From Aliarcobacter sp. (GTDB taxonomy: Bacteria > Campylobacterota > Campylobacteria > Campylobacterales > Arcobacteraceae), in assembly GCA_028688995.1 (NCBI GenBank), contig JAQTXB010000005.1, positions 1 to 39,715 of the forward strand: DNA of 39,715 bases. The letters run 5' to 3'. Under the pieces are notes generated by a model. It had not been told where the DNA came from. It saw only the letters and a program-made list of their open reading frames with translations, and searched no databases. Positions 1-7,444 of this stretch are shown here, piece after piece. The number at the start of each line of letters is the position of its first letter. Positions within the stretch are counted from its first letter, which is position 1. The translations under genes and the position numbers were made by a program.

Positions 1-126
1 GTGGATGCAAATTCAAATAAAGAATCAAATGAGACATTAAATAAAAATGCAAAAGAAGTTGAAATGGATGCTTTAAAAATCTTTGGTAATTTGAACGACG
101 TTAAAAAAGTTGCGTGTAAGAAATAG
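1..126 (+). CDS. C-terminal tail of an unidentified gene (5' end outside the window)
   Basis: Frame 1 is open from the first base to a TAG at 124-126 and gives 41 residues rich in Asn, Lys and Glu, ending VACKK. No domain can be recognised in so short a tail. It is convergent with the CheZ-like gene, so a chemotaxis link is possible but not shown. The first codon is GTG, but nothing indicates that it is the real start. Confidence 0.5.
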   Translation: MDANSNKESNETLNKNAKEVEMDALKIFGNLNDVKKVACKK

Positions 127-164
127 AAAAACTAAGAAATAAAAGAAGATTAACTTCTTTTATT

Positions 165-521
165 TTATTGTTGTTGCATCTGTTTTATTAGGGCTTCCAA
201 CTCATCATCTGATAGTGTTTCATCACATGAATCAATATTTTTAGCACTTGGTGCTAAATTATACTGACTTTTATCAATATCGTTTTTCTCACAAACAAAG
301 TTTACAACTCTTTCAATCTTTTGTCTATGTAAATCTTGATGTTGTAATAAACCAAAAATATCAGAAACCTTATCTATCATTTTGTCTTTTTTATGTAAAG
401 GAAGTTCCAAATCATTTATTATTTCTTCAATTGATTCGGTATTATCATAAATTAATTGAGCATTAATTTCTGATTCTTTTATAACTTCACATAGTTGGGC
501 TATTAACTCTTCATATGTCAT
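165..521 (-). CDS. CheZ-like chemotaxis phosphatase (small)
   Basis: A 118-residue, largely helical protein. The segment LLQHQDLHRQKIERV (residues 58-72) carries D63-x3-Q67, the spacing of the catalytic Asp and Gln of CheZ (D143/Q147 in E. coli, in a QDLTGQ context), which dephosphorylates CheY-P. The C-terminus is an acidic helix (SDDELEALIKQM), reminiscent of the CheY-binding tail of CheZ. At 118 residues it is much shorter than enterobacterial CheZ (about 214), which fits the divergent CheZ-like proteins of Campylobacterota. It is transcribed separately from truD, with a gap of about 75 bp. The motif is seen directly; the role is inferred from it. Confidence 0.6.
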   Translation of the reverse strand: MTYEELIAQLCEVIKESEINAQLIYDNTESIEEIINDLELPLHKKDKMIDKVSDIFGLLQHQDLHRQKIERVVNFVCEKNDIDKSQYNLAPSAKNIDSCDETLSDDELEALIKQMQQQ

Positions 522-597
522 AAACTTCCTTTATTTTGTAAAATAGTGAGGAAAAGTTTAACTCATTTTTACTTAATAAATTTATGTTATTTAGTTA

Positions 598-1662
598 TTA
601 ATGAATTATTTCTGCAATTACTTCAGTAGCGTAAGAACCTTTTGGAAGATAAAATTGTATTTCCATCCAGTTTTTTTCTTCTTTGTAGTTACTTGAAATA
701 TCTTCTGGAAAAATCCAAGCAAATCTTCTTGCTCCATCTTCACCAGTTTTTTCTTCAAACTCTTTTTCAATTTCATAAGCTAAATCAACTGAATTTTTAA
801 CCCTATTTCCACTTAAAAGTCCTGTTGGAACTCTATCTCTTTCATTAAATTTTTGTGATTCTTCTTCTAAATTTTCAATAGTAAAAATTTTTCCAAAAGG
901 ATAATGAGAAAGTAAATCCCCAGTCATTAATTTAAATGGATGCTTTTGTTTTTTCATCTGTTTTACAACATCAAGTGGCAAATTTAATTTTTGATAAATG
1001 TCTTTTGGTTCAAATGCTTCGATTAATTTTGATATTTCAATTCTTTTTGAAAGCCAAGAATTAAAAAGATAACTTTGATAAGCATTGATATACATTTGCT
1101 TTAAATTTCTTCTTTTCTCTTTTAGTTTTCCATCAATTATATCTTTACCTTTTTTATAGTTATCACCCTCGATTCCAAATCTTTGAAAACCAAAATAATT
1201 AGGAATTCCATAAGTTACGATTGATCCTAAAGCCTCTTCAATTTTTCTTTTTTCAATAGCACCCACTCTTTTTAGTCTAATAAAAAATTTATTACCTTTT
1301 AAGTGCCCTACTTTGATTTTGTTATTATGATAAGTAGTTTCAAGAATTTTTAGATTATCATTTTGAAAAGATTTTAAAGCCTCTTCATATTTTCTATGAA
1401 CTGAAATAGATTGAACAGTCATTGCATTTTTATCTTTTAAACCTGCATATCCAAACTCTCTTGTACTACAATTTAGAAACTTAGCTAATATTTCAATAGC
1501 ATCCCAAGTTGCTAAATCTTTTTTTCTAATTTTTAAAACTAGATGCTCACCCTCACCTGAAAATTCATATAAAGGAATTTCTGTAACCACGAAATCATCT
1601 TTGTTTTGTTTGAAAACCACATCAATTTTTGAGTGATTTAAATATCTTTGTAATTGTTCCAA
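598..1662 (-). CDS. truD: tRNA pseudouridine(13) synthase TruD
   Basis: A 354-residue protein that converts U13 of tRNA(Glu) to pseudouridine in the cytoplasm. The family signature GYAGLKDKNAMTVQ is at residues 71-84, with D77 as the expected catalytic aspartate. NYFGFQRFG, at about residues 155-163, is the second TruD hallmark. Length matches bacterial TruD. It starts at ATG 1662 and lies 26 bp downstream of thiL on the same strand, so the two are probably co-transcribed. The product is intact. Confidence 0.95.
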   Translation of the reverse strand: MEQLQRYLNHSKIDVVFKQNKDDFVVTEIPLYEFSGEGEHLVLKIRKKDLATWDAIEILAKFLNCSTREFGYAGLKDKNAMTVQSISVHRKYEEALKSFQNDNLKILETTYHNNKIKVGHLKGNKFFIRLKRVGAIEKRKIEEALGSIVTYGIPNYFGFQRFGIEGDNYKKGKDIIDGKLKEKRRNLKQMYINAYQSYLFNSWLSKRIEISKLIEAFEPKDIYQKLNLPLDVVKQMKKQKHPFKLMTGDLLSHYPFGKIFTIENLEEESQKFNERDRVPTGLLSGNRVKNSVDLAYEIEKEFEEKTGEDGARRFAWIFPEDISSNYKEEKNWMEIQFYLPKGSYATEVIAEIIH

Positions 1663-1688
1663 TTATTTTTCCTTGTTTTATTTATATT

Positions 1689-2510
1689 TTAAAAGTGATG
1701 ATTTTTACAAGTAGTTCTATATTTACCTTTTATTGCTTTTGCAAATATATTCAATTCTACTTTATGTTTTTTTGCTATTTTTTTTATTTTGTCTAAATTT
1801 ATTTCATCAAAAGAAAAAAGAATTTCATACTCTTCTCCTGAACTTCCAATACTTTCGTCAATTTCATTAAAAAATTCAAAACCAACTTTACTTGCTTTTG
1901 ATAACTTTTCTAACTCAAAAAATAGTCCATCTGAAATATCCATTGAAGCTGTTATAAAAGGTGCAACCTCATAAAAGAAATATGGATTTAGCTTTGGTTT
2001 TATGAATTTTGATTTTTTTGAAATTGGCTTATTTTCAAAAAGAGTCTCTAAATCTTTTTTACAAGAACCTAAAGTTCCTGTATAACAAAGTAAATCATTT
2101 TTTTTAACACCAGATCTTAAAATAGGATTTGATGTTTTTGAAATAATTGTTATTGAAATATCAAGTTTTTCATTTGAGATTGTATCTCCACCAATAATTT
2201 GAATATCAAATTTTTTCGCAGCTTTTTTAAATCCTTTTGCCAACTCTTTTAAATCTGCATTTGAATATGATTTAGGAATTGCAACGCTTAAAAGTGCATA
2301 TAAAGGAACTGCATTCATCACAATTGCATCTGAAATATTCACAATCATTGATTTATAAGCAATTTGTTTTAAACTCATCCACTCTTTTTTAAAATGTACA
2401 TTCTCAAAAAAAGCATCCATAGAGTAAACAAATCCATCAATAAAAGCACCGTCATCACCAATAATTTTATTATTTGAAAATTGTTTTATAAAATATTCTT
2501 CTTTGTTCAT
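1689..2510 (-). CDS. thiL: thiamine-monophosphate kinase ThiL
   Basis: A 273-residue protein that phosphorylates thiamine monophosphate to thiamine pyrophosphate with ATP, the last step of cofactor synthesis. The N-terminal IGDDGA (residues 17-22) is the metal/nucleotide loop of the PurM-like fold. QIIGGDTISN (about 104-113) and MDISDGL (about 190-196) are the other ThiL signatures. It is shorter than E. coli ThiL (325 residues) but covers all core motifs, as in other Campylobacterota. It is first gene of the thiL-truD pair and divergent from the superoxide reductase gene. Confidence 0.93.
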   Translation of the reverse strand: MNKEEYFIKQFSNNKIIGDDGAFIDGFVYSMDAFFENVHFKKEWMSLKQIAYKSMIVNISDAIVMNAVPLYALLSVAIPKSYSNADLKELAKGFKKAAKKFDIQIIGGDTISNEKLDISITIISKTSNPILRSGVKKNDLLCYTGTLGSCKKDLETLFENKPISKKSKFIKPKLNPYFFYEVAPFITASMDISDGLFFELEKLSKASKVGFEFFNEIDESIGSSGEEYEILFSFDEINLDKIKKIAKKHKVELNIFAKAIKGKYRTTCKNHHF

Positions 2511-2576
2511 ACATATATTATATCAAATATGAGCAAAATATACACGCTGTTTTCATATATTTAAATATTTACAGAT

Positions 2577-2603
2577 AGAGGATAAAAAATATCCTCTTTA
2601 TTT
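2577..2603 (+). promoter_or_regulatory. Hairpin in the upstream region of the superoxide reductase gene
   Basis: AGAGGATA (2577-2584) pairs perfectly with TATCCTCT (2590-2597) across a five-A loop and is followed by TTATTTT. Read on the plus strand it is terminator-like, yet it lies directly before the promoter of the plus-strand gene. It could block stray transcription from the thiL side or act as an operator overlapping the -35 zone. The role is inferred. Confidence 0.4.
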
Positions 2604-2617
2604 TAAAAAAATTATTG

Positions 2618-2623
2618 TATAAT
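2618..2623 (+). promoter_or_regulatory. -10 element of the superoxide reductase promoter
   Basis: A consensus TATAAT lies 31 bp upstream of the ATG. Campylobacterota promoters often lack a strong -35 and rely on an extended -10 with T-rich sequence upstream, which is what is seen here. It is followed by the ribosome-binding site AGGAG at 2644-2648. Confidence 0.5.
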
Positions 2624-2653
2624 ATTTTTTTAAATAATTTAATAGGAGATACT

Positions 2654-3040
2654 ATGCCAAAAATTAACAAATATGTTGATATCGATACTGTAGAAAGAGA
2701 AGCAAAAAAAGATTTAATAGATAGACACAGTCCATTTATTCACTGTGCAGCAACTGCAAAAAAAGGTGAACCATTTGAAGTAACTGTAAAAATGGGTAAC
2801 GAATATACTCATCCAGATGATTTTGATCATTATATTGAGTCTGTTTCATTATTTAATGGTGATGTATTATTAGCAAAAGCTACTTATGTTCCAGGAACAT
2901 TAGGAAATGTAAAAGCTCACAATACAACTACATTTACAATCATCCCAACTGGTTCAAAATTAAACTTAGTTGCTCATGGTTACTGTACAAAACACGGTAT
3001 CTGGGAAGGTACACCTGTAACTGTTGAAGTTGCAGAATAG
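2654..3040 (+). CDS. class II superoxide reductase (neelaredoxin type)
   Basis: A 128-residue protein that reduces superoxide to hydrogen peroxide at a ferrous centre. The expected ligands are visible: H25 (RHSP), H53 (YTHP), H59 (DHY), C111 and H114 (CTKHGIW), the His4-Cys site of this family. No N-terminal desulforedoxin domain is present, so it is class II and not a desulfoferrodoxin. The start at 2654 is chosen because AGGAG (2644-2648) lies at ideal distance; an in-frame upstream start at 2615 lies before the promoter -10. The genomic island begins just after its terminator, and a decayed copy of its last codons lies beyond the island. Confidence 0.9.
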   Translation: MPKINKYVDIDTVEREAKKDLIDRHSPFIHCAATAKKGEPFEVTVKMGNEYTHPDDFDHYIESVSLFNGDVLLAKATYVPGTLGNVKAHNTTTFTIIPTGSKLNLVAHGYCTKHGIWEGTPVTVEVAE

Positions 3041-3060
3041 CTACAAACCCTATTTTATCG

Positions 3061-3098
3061 AAAAAGTAAGAGATAAAATCTCTTGCCTTTTTTTATTT
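3061..3098 (+). terminator. Rho-independent terminator of the superoxide reductase gene
   Basis: AAGAGAT (3068-3074), loop AAA and ATCTCTT (3078-3084) form a perfect stem extended by wobble pairs. It is followed by GCC and a T-rich run at 3088-3099. The island attachment repeat starts within the last bases of this T-run. Confidence 0.85.
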
Positions 3099-3116
3099 TG
3101 GTAGCCTATTGGCAAC
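3097..3116 (+). repeat. Left attachment-site repeat (att) of the genomic island
   Basis: TTTGGTAGCCTATTGGCAAC recurs in direct orientation at 37162-37181 with one difference (G3111 versus A37176). It contains an imperfect dyad, GTAGCC-TATT-GGCAAC, typical of a tyrosine-recombinase core site. The integrase gene lies just inside the other copy. Insertion after a terminator leaves the host gene intact. Confidence 0.8.
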
Positions 3117-3127
3117 TAAAATTAAAA

Positions 3128-3493
3128 TTAATCTACTACCATTATTAAATCTTTAACTTCTTTTATTTGTGAAAATTTACATTTGATAGACGTATTTTGT
3201 TCTATGTTTTTTAAAACAAACTCTTCTTTTTTATCATTTATTTGAACTTCATCAATACTAAATAATTCATTTTGATAATTTATAATTAGATATTGTAAAC
3301 TTTTAATCTCTTGTCTTTTTACATCATTTAAAAAATCATTAAAATTATCTATCGTCATTTGATTATTATTTAACAAAGAACTAAATATCTTTTTTTTATG
3401 TAATCTTTCACTTTTAAATGGTTTTAATCCATCATTTTTTAACCATTCATAAAATTCATCAAAGAGTTCAGTTTTTTGATTTTCATCAATCAT
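3128..3493 (-). CDS. hypothetical protein, first gene inside the left end of the island
   Basis: 121 residues, charged and soluble, with no recognisable domain. The N-terminal half is Lys/Glu-rich and helical; the C-terminal half alternates short hydrophobic strands, ending VKDLIMVVD. The start at 3493 has no strong ribosome-binding site, but an ATG-initiated frame is clear. Its upstream region carries four GTCTCA/TGAGAC dyads, so it is likely regulated, or co-located with a replication or control site. Position next to the att repeat suggests an element-maintenance role, which is inference only. Confidence 0.6.
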   Translation of the reverse strand: MIDENQKTELFDEFYEWLKNDGLKPFKSERLHKKKIFSSLLNNNQMTIDNFNDFLNDVKRQEIKSLQYLIINYQNELFSIDEVQINDKKEEFVLKNIEQNTSIKCKFSQIKEVKDLIMVVD

Positions 3494-3544
3494 TATTCTT
3501 CCTCTTCTTCTTTATGGGATATAGTTATCTATATAGTTATATGT

Positions 3545-3621
3545 GTCTCATTTTGAGACGGTTTTTATCTCATTTTGAGACTGAATAATCTTACTTTGAG
3601 ACTCTTGTCTCATTTTGAGAC
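3545..3621. repeat. Four tandem GTCTCA-TTT-TGAGAC dyads (operators or iterons)
   Basis: Perfect copies of GTCTCATTTTGAGAC lie at 3545-3559 and 3607-3621. A copy differing in the first base is at 3567-3581, and a degenerate copy (TCTTACTTTGAGAC) is at 3589-3602. Centres are about 19-22 bp apart, close to two helical turns, so bound dimers would line up on one face of the DNA. They lie between the winged-helix gene at 3629-3967 and the gene starting at 3493. The likely ligand is that winged-helix protein; replication iterons are the alternative. Confidence 0.75.
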
Positions 3622-3628
3622 AACAATC

Positions 3629-3967
3629 TTAAGTATCTTTTTTTACTAATCTTAGTGATTCAAATTCATTCCACCATAATTGAGTAGTTCGGAGAAAGCT
3701 AGTGTCATTATTCTTTTCAATTAATTCTTTTTCAATAAGTTTTTCAATACATCTATAAGTTGTTGCTCGGCCTAAATTAAATTTTTTACCTAATGTTTCA
3801 ATTTTTCCATAGTACCAACCAGGGAAGGTAGATTGTGGATTATGAGATAACGTAAAAATAGCACTTGCAATGCAATAATCGTTATTCGATAAATCATGCA
3901 TTATTCTAGGATGATGCTTAATTGTCGTAAAATCTGCTAATTCAATTTTTTTCTTTTTTTCACTCAT
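3629..3967 (-). CDS. winged-helix DNA-binding protein
   Basis: 112 residues. The central part (about 25-95) reads as a winged helix: NDYCIASAIFTLSHN, then FNLGRATTYRCIEKLIEKELIEK as a recognition-helix and wing segment. The layout is that of plasmid or phage replication-initiator and helix-turn-helix_36-like domains. It is preceded by a G-rich ribosome-binding site (GGGGG) and followed at once by the four dyads at 3545-3621, a natural binding target. It could be a repressor or a replication organiser of the element; the sequence does not decide between them. Confidence 0.65.
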   Translation of the reverse strand: MSEKKKKIELADFTTIKHHPRIMHDLSNNDYCIASAIFTLSHNPQSTFPGWYYGKIETLGKKFNLGRATTYRCIEKLIEKELIEKNNDTSFLRTTQLWWNEFESLRLVKKDT

Positions 3968-4061
3968 TTAAAAGTACCCCCTACTTTATTTTTTGTAAGT
4001 TAAAAACTAAGCTTCTATGTTGTAGTATTCACTTAGTTAAAACCATAAGTCGTTTTAATAG

Positions 4062-4099
4062 CTCTCTCTTAGTACTCGCCAAAGTTTTTTAAGAGAGAG
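4062..4099. terminator. Inverted repeat at the 3' end of the small DNA-binding gene
   Basis: CTCTCTCTTA (4062-4071) and TAAGAGAGAG (4090-4099) are perfectly complementary and overlap the stop codon of the gene ending at 4089. The T-run after the right arm (TTTTAATTT) points in the plus direction, so it is weak as a terminator for the minus-strand gene. It may be a terminator or a binding dyad. Confidence 0.4.
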
Positions 4100-4328
4100 T
4101 TTTAATTTGATTATTAATTAAATGTTTTGCTATTGCTGTAATCGTATACATAACTTGACCTCTTTCTTTTCCTGTTCTACGCGAAAAAGGTATACCAATT
4201 GCTTTTCTTCTATCTTCTTCTAATGCTTTTTTAGAGCATCCAATTATAATTGCTGTTTCTTCTTCATTTAAAGCAATTTTTCCATATTTATCTGCTAGAA
4301 TCTTAGCTAGTATTTCTTGTTCATTCAT
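4089..4328 (-). CDS. small DNA-binding protein, AlpA/excisionase-like
   Basis: 79 residues. The segment LNEEETAIIIGCSKKALEEDRRKAIGIPFSR looks like the MerR-like helix-turn-helix of AlpA-type excisionases: an enzyme-like helix, then a basic stretch ending in a proline-containing IPFSRR turn. Such proteins help the integrase excise the element or activate it. Its place among small regulators in an integrase-bearing island supports this, but the assignment rests on pattern only. Confidence 0.5.
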   Translation of the reverse strand: MNEQEILAKILADKYGKIALNEEETAIIIGCSKKALEEDRRKAIGIPFSRRTGKERGQVMYTITAIAKHLINNQIKTLS

Positions 4329-4357
4329 AGTATTTCCTTTTTATAGAACTTCATTTT

Positions 4358-4963
4358 TTAATTAAAATCAAAAATAAGTTGAAGATTATTACCATTAATA
4401 TTTTCAGTTTTAATATTTAATTTTTGATATTCTGTATCTAACTTAACATTAAATTTTTCAATTAAATATTTTAAATCAAAATTATCAAATTCATCACTAT
4501 GATGCATATTATTAATCAATTCCAAAATTTGATTTTTAATTAATTTATAATTTAATTTTTTTAATGATTCTTCAATTATTATCTTTTCGATTTCATTAAT
4601 ACCTGTAATATGCTCATTTAGCTCTTCAATTTTTAAATCTAGATATAATTTATATCTAGGATTTGTACTTATATTCTTCATATTGTTTATTATACGGCTA
4701 ATTATCCATTTTAATGCATTTTCAAATATTCCATTTTTAAAGAAATTATTTACTGCTCTTAAATGAGTTTTTTTTAACTGATTTTTTAACAATAAAACTG
4801 CTTCATTAAAAAAATAATCAAAATCAGAAAAATAAATCTTTTTTGATTTTGTAATATTAAATACATCTTCTCTTGCTAATTCAATCAGTCAATCTAGATG
4901 GTTTACTAAATCATCAACTGAATTTACTTTTTTACATTTTTTTACTATTTCAATAAGTTGCAA
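4358..4963 (-). pseudogene. hypothetical gene interrupted by an in-frame TGA
   Basis: A frame of 201 codons plus stop begins at TTG 4963, five bases after a perfect AGGAGG (4969-4974) with a TATAAT-like sequence behind it. It is broken by one TGA at 4889-4891 and otherwise stays open to 4358. The residues around the stop read NHLD-stop-LIELARED, so a TGG (Trp) codon is the probable ancestor. The ATG at 4792 gives a 144-residue downstream fragment with no good ribosome-binding site. The protein is Lys/Asn/Ile-rich, helical and unrecognised. It is divergent from the XRE regulator across a shared palindrome, so it is probably that regulator's target. A sequencing error or recoding is the alternative. 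Confidence 0.6.
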
Positions 4964-5003
4964 TTTAACCTCCTTTTTATTATAATTAATCATATTTACT
5001 ACT

Positions 5004-5043
5004 AAATAATCATATGAGTATTTTAACACTCATATGATTATTT
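5004..5043. promoter_or_regulatory. Perfect 16-bp inverted repeat, probable operator of the XRE regulator
   Basis: AAATAATCATATGAGT (5004-5019) is exactly repeated in inverse orientation at 5028-5043 with an 8-bp spacer. Each arm holds the mini-palindrome TCATATGA, so this can be read as two operator half-sites. It lies between the divergent genes at 4963 and 5058. It overlaps an in-frame upstream ATG (5034), which argues for the later start of the regulator. Confidence 0.7.
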
Positions 5044-5057
5044 GTCAAGAGAGAAGA

Positions 5058-5774
5058 ATGGAATTTAATACAAAATTTGAAAAAATACAAAAAGAATTAA
5101 AATTAACACAGAAAGAATTAGCTTTAAAATTAGATTTATCTACAAATGCCATATCACAATATATTACAGGAAAAAGAAATCCAGATATACACACCATTCA
5201 AAAGCTTATTGAATTAGGAGTATCTCCATTATTTTTATTTGGTGATTCAGATATACCATTTGATAATATTTATGATCAATTTATAAAATCTAAAAAAATT
5301 GCTTTAAAAACAAATAATGAGTCGACCTTATTAAATATACTAGAAAAATACGACCAAGAAACAATTTTAATATACGAAATAAAAAACAAGGTTCAGAGAT
5401 TAAAAAATCTTGAATTTTTGGAAAAGTTAAAAGAAATAATGCATGGTGACAATGAAAGAATGTTAATATTATTTTATGCAATTTTATTAAACTTAGAAAA
5501 GAACAATCTTAGTATAACAACAGAAAATTTAAATGAAAAATTTGTAGACATTATTAATAATTATACTTTTAATTATTTTGAAACATTAAAATTTGGAATC
5601 TTTGCTACAAAAAAAGATTTTACTAATTTAAAAAATTGGATAGAAGAAGAGCTCGATAGTATTTCAATTATTGAAATTTTATCAAGCTTACCTGTATTAA
5701 AAGACTTAATCAAAAATGAGTTAGGTCCGATAAATAAACGAGCAATTTCTATTGTAGAAAAGTTATTCCTATAA
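5058..5774 (+). CDS. XRE-family transcriptional regulator with unknown C-terminal domain
   Basis: 238 residues from ATG 5058; an alternative ATG at 5034 lies inside the operator palindrome. Residues about 5-60 form a classical lambda-repressor-type helix-turn-helix: LTQKELALKLDLSTNAISQYITGKRNP. The rest is helical and Leu/Ile/Lys-rich with no LexA-type Ser-Lys protease motif, so induction by self-cleavage is not expected. It faces the TGA-interrupted gene across a perfect palindrome and likely represses both promoters, as a lysogeny-like switch of the island. Confidence 0.8.
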   Translation: MEFNTKFEKIQKELKLTQKELALKLDLSTNAISQYITGKRNPDIHTIQKLIELGVSPLFLFGDSDIPFDNIYDQFIKSKKIALKTNNESTLLNILEKYDQETILIYEIKNKVQRLKNLEFLEKLKEIMHGDNERMLILFYAILLNLEKNNLSITTENLNEKFVDIINNYTFNYFETLKFGIFATKKDFTNLKNWIEEELDSISIIEILSSLPVLKDLIKNELGPINKRAISIVEKLFL

Positions 5775-6004
5775 TTTAATCAAAACTTATTAAGAATAAA
5801 TTATGTAATTATATTTATAATAGATTTCATGTATATCTTAAGTTTATATAAATTTCTATTTTGTTTGTCAATATGACTAAAGAAAGTAATAAGTATAACT
5901 ATTATTTTCTTTATAATTCACTTATAAAAAGTATAATTTGCATATTATAATTTTTTTAAAGAGCAATAAATTGTTGGAATTAATTTTATTTATTTCTAAA
6001 TATA

Positions 6005-7444
6005 TTAATTTATAAAAACATATTTGGTAAAAAGCTCATACATAGTTCTTGCACTTGCATAAGATGCAAAAATATGATATTCATCATCTTTAGCCTCATC
6101 TGCAAAGTCACAGATTGACTTTATAATAATTGGCTCTGTTTGTGATTTTTTTGCAGCATAAAATACTCCATATGCTTCCATATCAAGACCTACTACTTTT
6201 CTTTGCTTAATTTTATTAATTAAATCAATATCAGCAACTACAGCAGAACCTGATACCATTTTTTCAGTAATTATTTTAGGATATCTACTTTTTTTACTAT
6301 TTTCTCGAATAATAGGTATTGTATGACTTCTATATTCGGAAGAAAAATTTTTAAATAAATCTTCATAAAAAACTTTATTAGATTCAAGTTCTTGTGTAAC
6401 AATATCATAAAGAGTAGAACTTAATTCCTTTTGTCTCATATCTTTGTCGAAAAAAGTTGAAATCTTATTTCTAAATTTATTGTTTTCATTATCAAACTCA
6501 TCCCTGTATGTTGTCTTAAATTTTCCTGCTTGCCAATTCCAATTAAACTGAGGGATAATTATATCTCCAACTTCAATATCGTTGTCTTTTATTCCAGCTG
6601 CAATTCCTGTCATAGTTATATATTTTGGTTTAAATAAATGTATCATTTTTGTAGTATATGTAGCTGACTCTACCATTCCCATATCATTCATACATTTACC
6701 AATAACTTTAATTAGTTTTCCTTTACTACTTAAGAAAACTGTTTCAAAATATAATTCATCATTTTTTTTTATTTTTTTCCACCCATTATCATCAACATCT
6801 TCAATATTCTTGCCTTTCCATTCATTTGGTAAATTTAATACTTCGTCAAATTCTTCTTTCAAAGCACATAAAATAGCTAAATCATAATGAGATTCTTTTT
6901 TACTTTTATATATTGAAGCATGATGAATAATAGAATAAAATAAAGATTTATTGTTTTTTCTAAGATCACTTTGTAATGTTTGTAACATAGAACTCTTATC
7001 AATAAGTTGTTTAGGAATTTTAGCAATAGGTCTTGCAAGATTTTGTCCTGTCATAAGATTACTATCAAATATAGAGAAAATTATAATTGGCAATTCTTTT
7101 AACTCTTTTTTTTCATGACTATTTAAATGATCAAGATATAGATATCCACTGGTGTTAGATATCTTTTCACTTTCATTTTCTTCATCTTTAGTTAATCCAA
7201 AGTCTAAAATCAATAAGTCAATATCATTTTCTAAGATATATTTATCTAAATATTTAAAGAAATCTGTTCTACGTCCTTCTGAAAGTAAAGTTCTAATTTC
7301 TTCTCTAAAACTTGTTTGTTCAGCAACTTTAGGGAATACATATTCTTCTCTAAATCCATATTCTTCCACAAGCAATTCATTTAATATTAAAATATTTTCT
7401 TCTTTATTATCTACAATCAATATTTTTATATTTTCATTTTTCAT
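6005..7444 (-). CDS. receiver domain fused to nucleoside phosphorylase (DtcC-like effector)
   Basis: 479 residues. The N-terminal part (about 5-150) reads as a response-regulator receiver: KILIVDNKEEN with D12 in the acid pocket, DLLILDFG with D81 as phospho-acceptor, S124, and K142 before IPKQ. The C-terminal part (187-475) is a PNP/MTA-SAH nucleosidase-type phosphorylase: YDLAILCALKEEF (187-199), MTGIAAGI (278-285), a GSAVVAD segment (about 399-405), GLDMEAYGV (419-427) with the conserved Glu, and SICDFAD (443-449) with catalytic Asp D446. Receiver plus phosphorylase is the layout of Detocs DtcC, which on phosphorylation degrades ATP in infected cells. The start overlaps the kinase-like gene by 11 bp, so they are translationally coupled. 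Catalytic residues look intact. The effector reading is inference from family knowledge. Confidence 0.8.
   Translation of the reverse strand: MKNENIKILIVDNKEENILILNELLVEEYGFREEYVFPKVAEQTSFREEIRTLLSEGRRTDFFKYLDKYILENDIDLLILDFGLTKDEENESEKISNTSGYLYLDHLNSHEKKELKELPIIIFSIFDSNLMTGQNLARPIAKIPKQLIDKSSMLQTLQSDLRKNNKSLFYSIIHHASIYKSKKESHYDLAILCALKEEFDEVLNLPNEWKGKNIEDVDDNGWKKIKKNDELYFETVFLSSKGKLIKVIGKCMNDMGMVESATYTTKMIHLFKPKYITMTGIAAGIKDNDIEVGDIIIPQFNWNWQAGKFKTTYRDEFDNENNKFRNKISTFFDKDMRQKELSSTLYDIVTQELESNKVFYEDLFKNFSSEYRSHTIPIIRENSKKSRYPKIITEKMVSGSAVVADIDLINKIKQRKVVGLDMEAYGVFYAAKKSQTEPIIIKSICDFADEAKDDEYHIFASYASARTMYELFTKYVFIN

Noticed and set aside
3545..3621. CRISPR array
   Set aside because: The repeat units are only 15 bp with 5-8 bp between them and are palindromic. 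There are no spacers of CRISPR length and no cas genes in the window.
4358..4792. Intact 144-residue gene starting at ATG 4792
   Set aside because: There is no ribosome-binding site at 4792, while a perfect AGGAGG precedes an in-frame TTG at 4963 with coding-like sequence between, so this is the downstream part of a broken gene.
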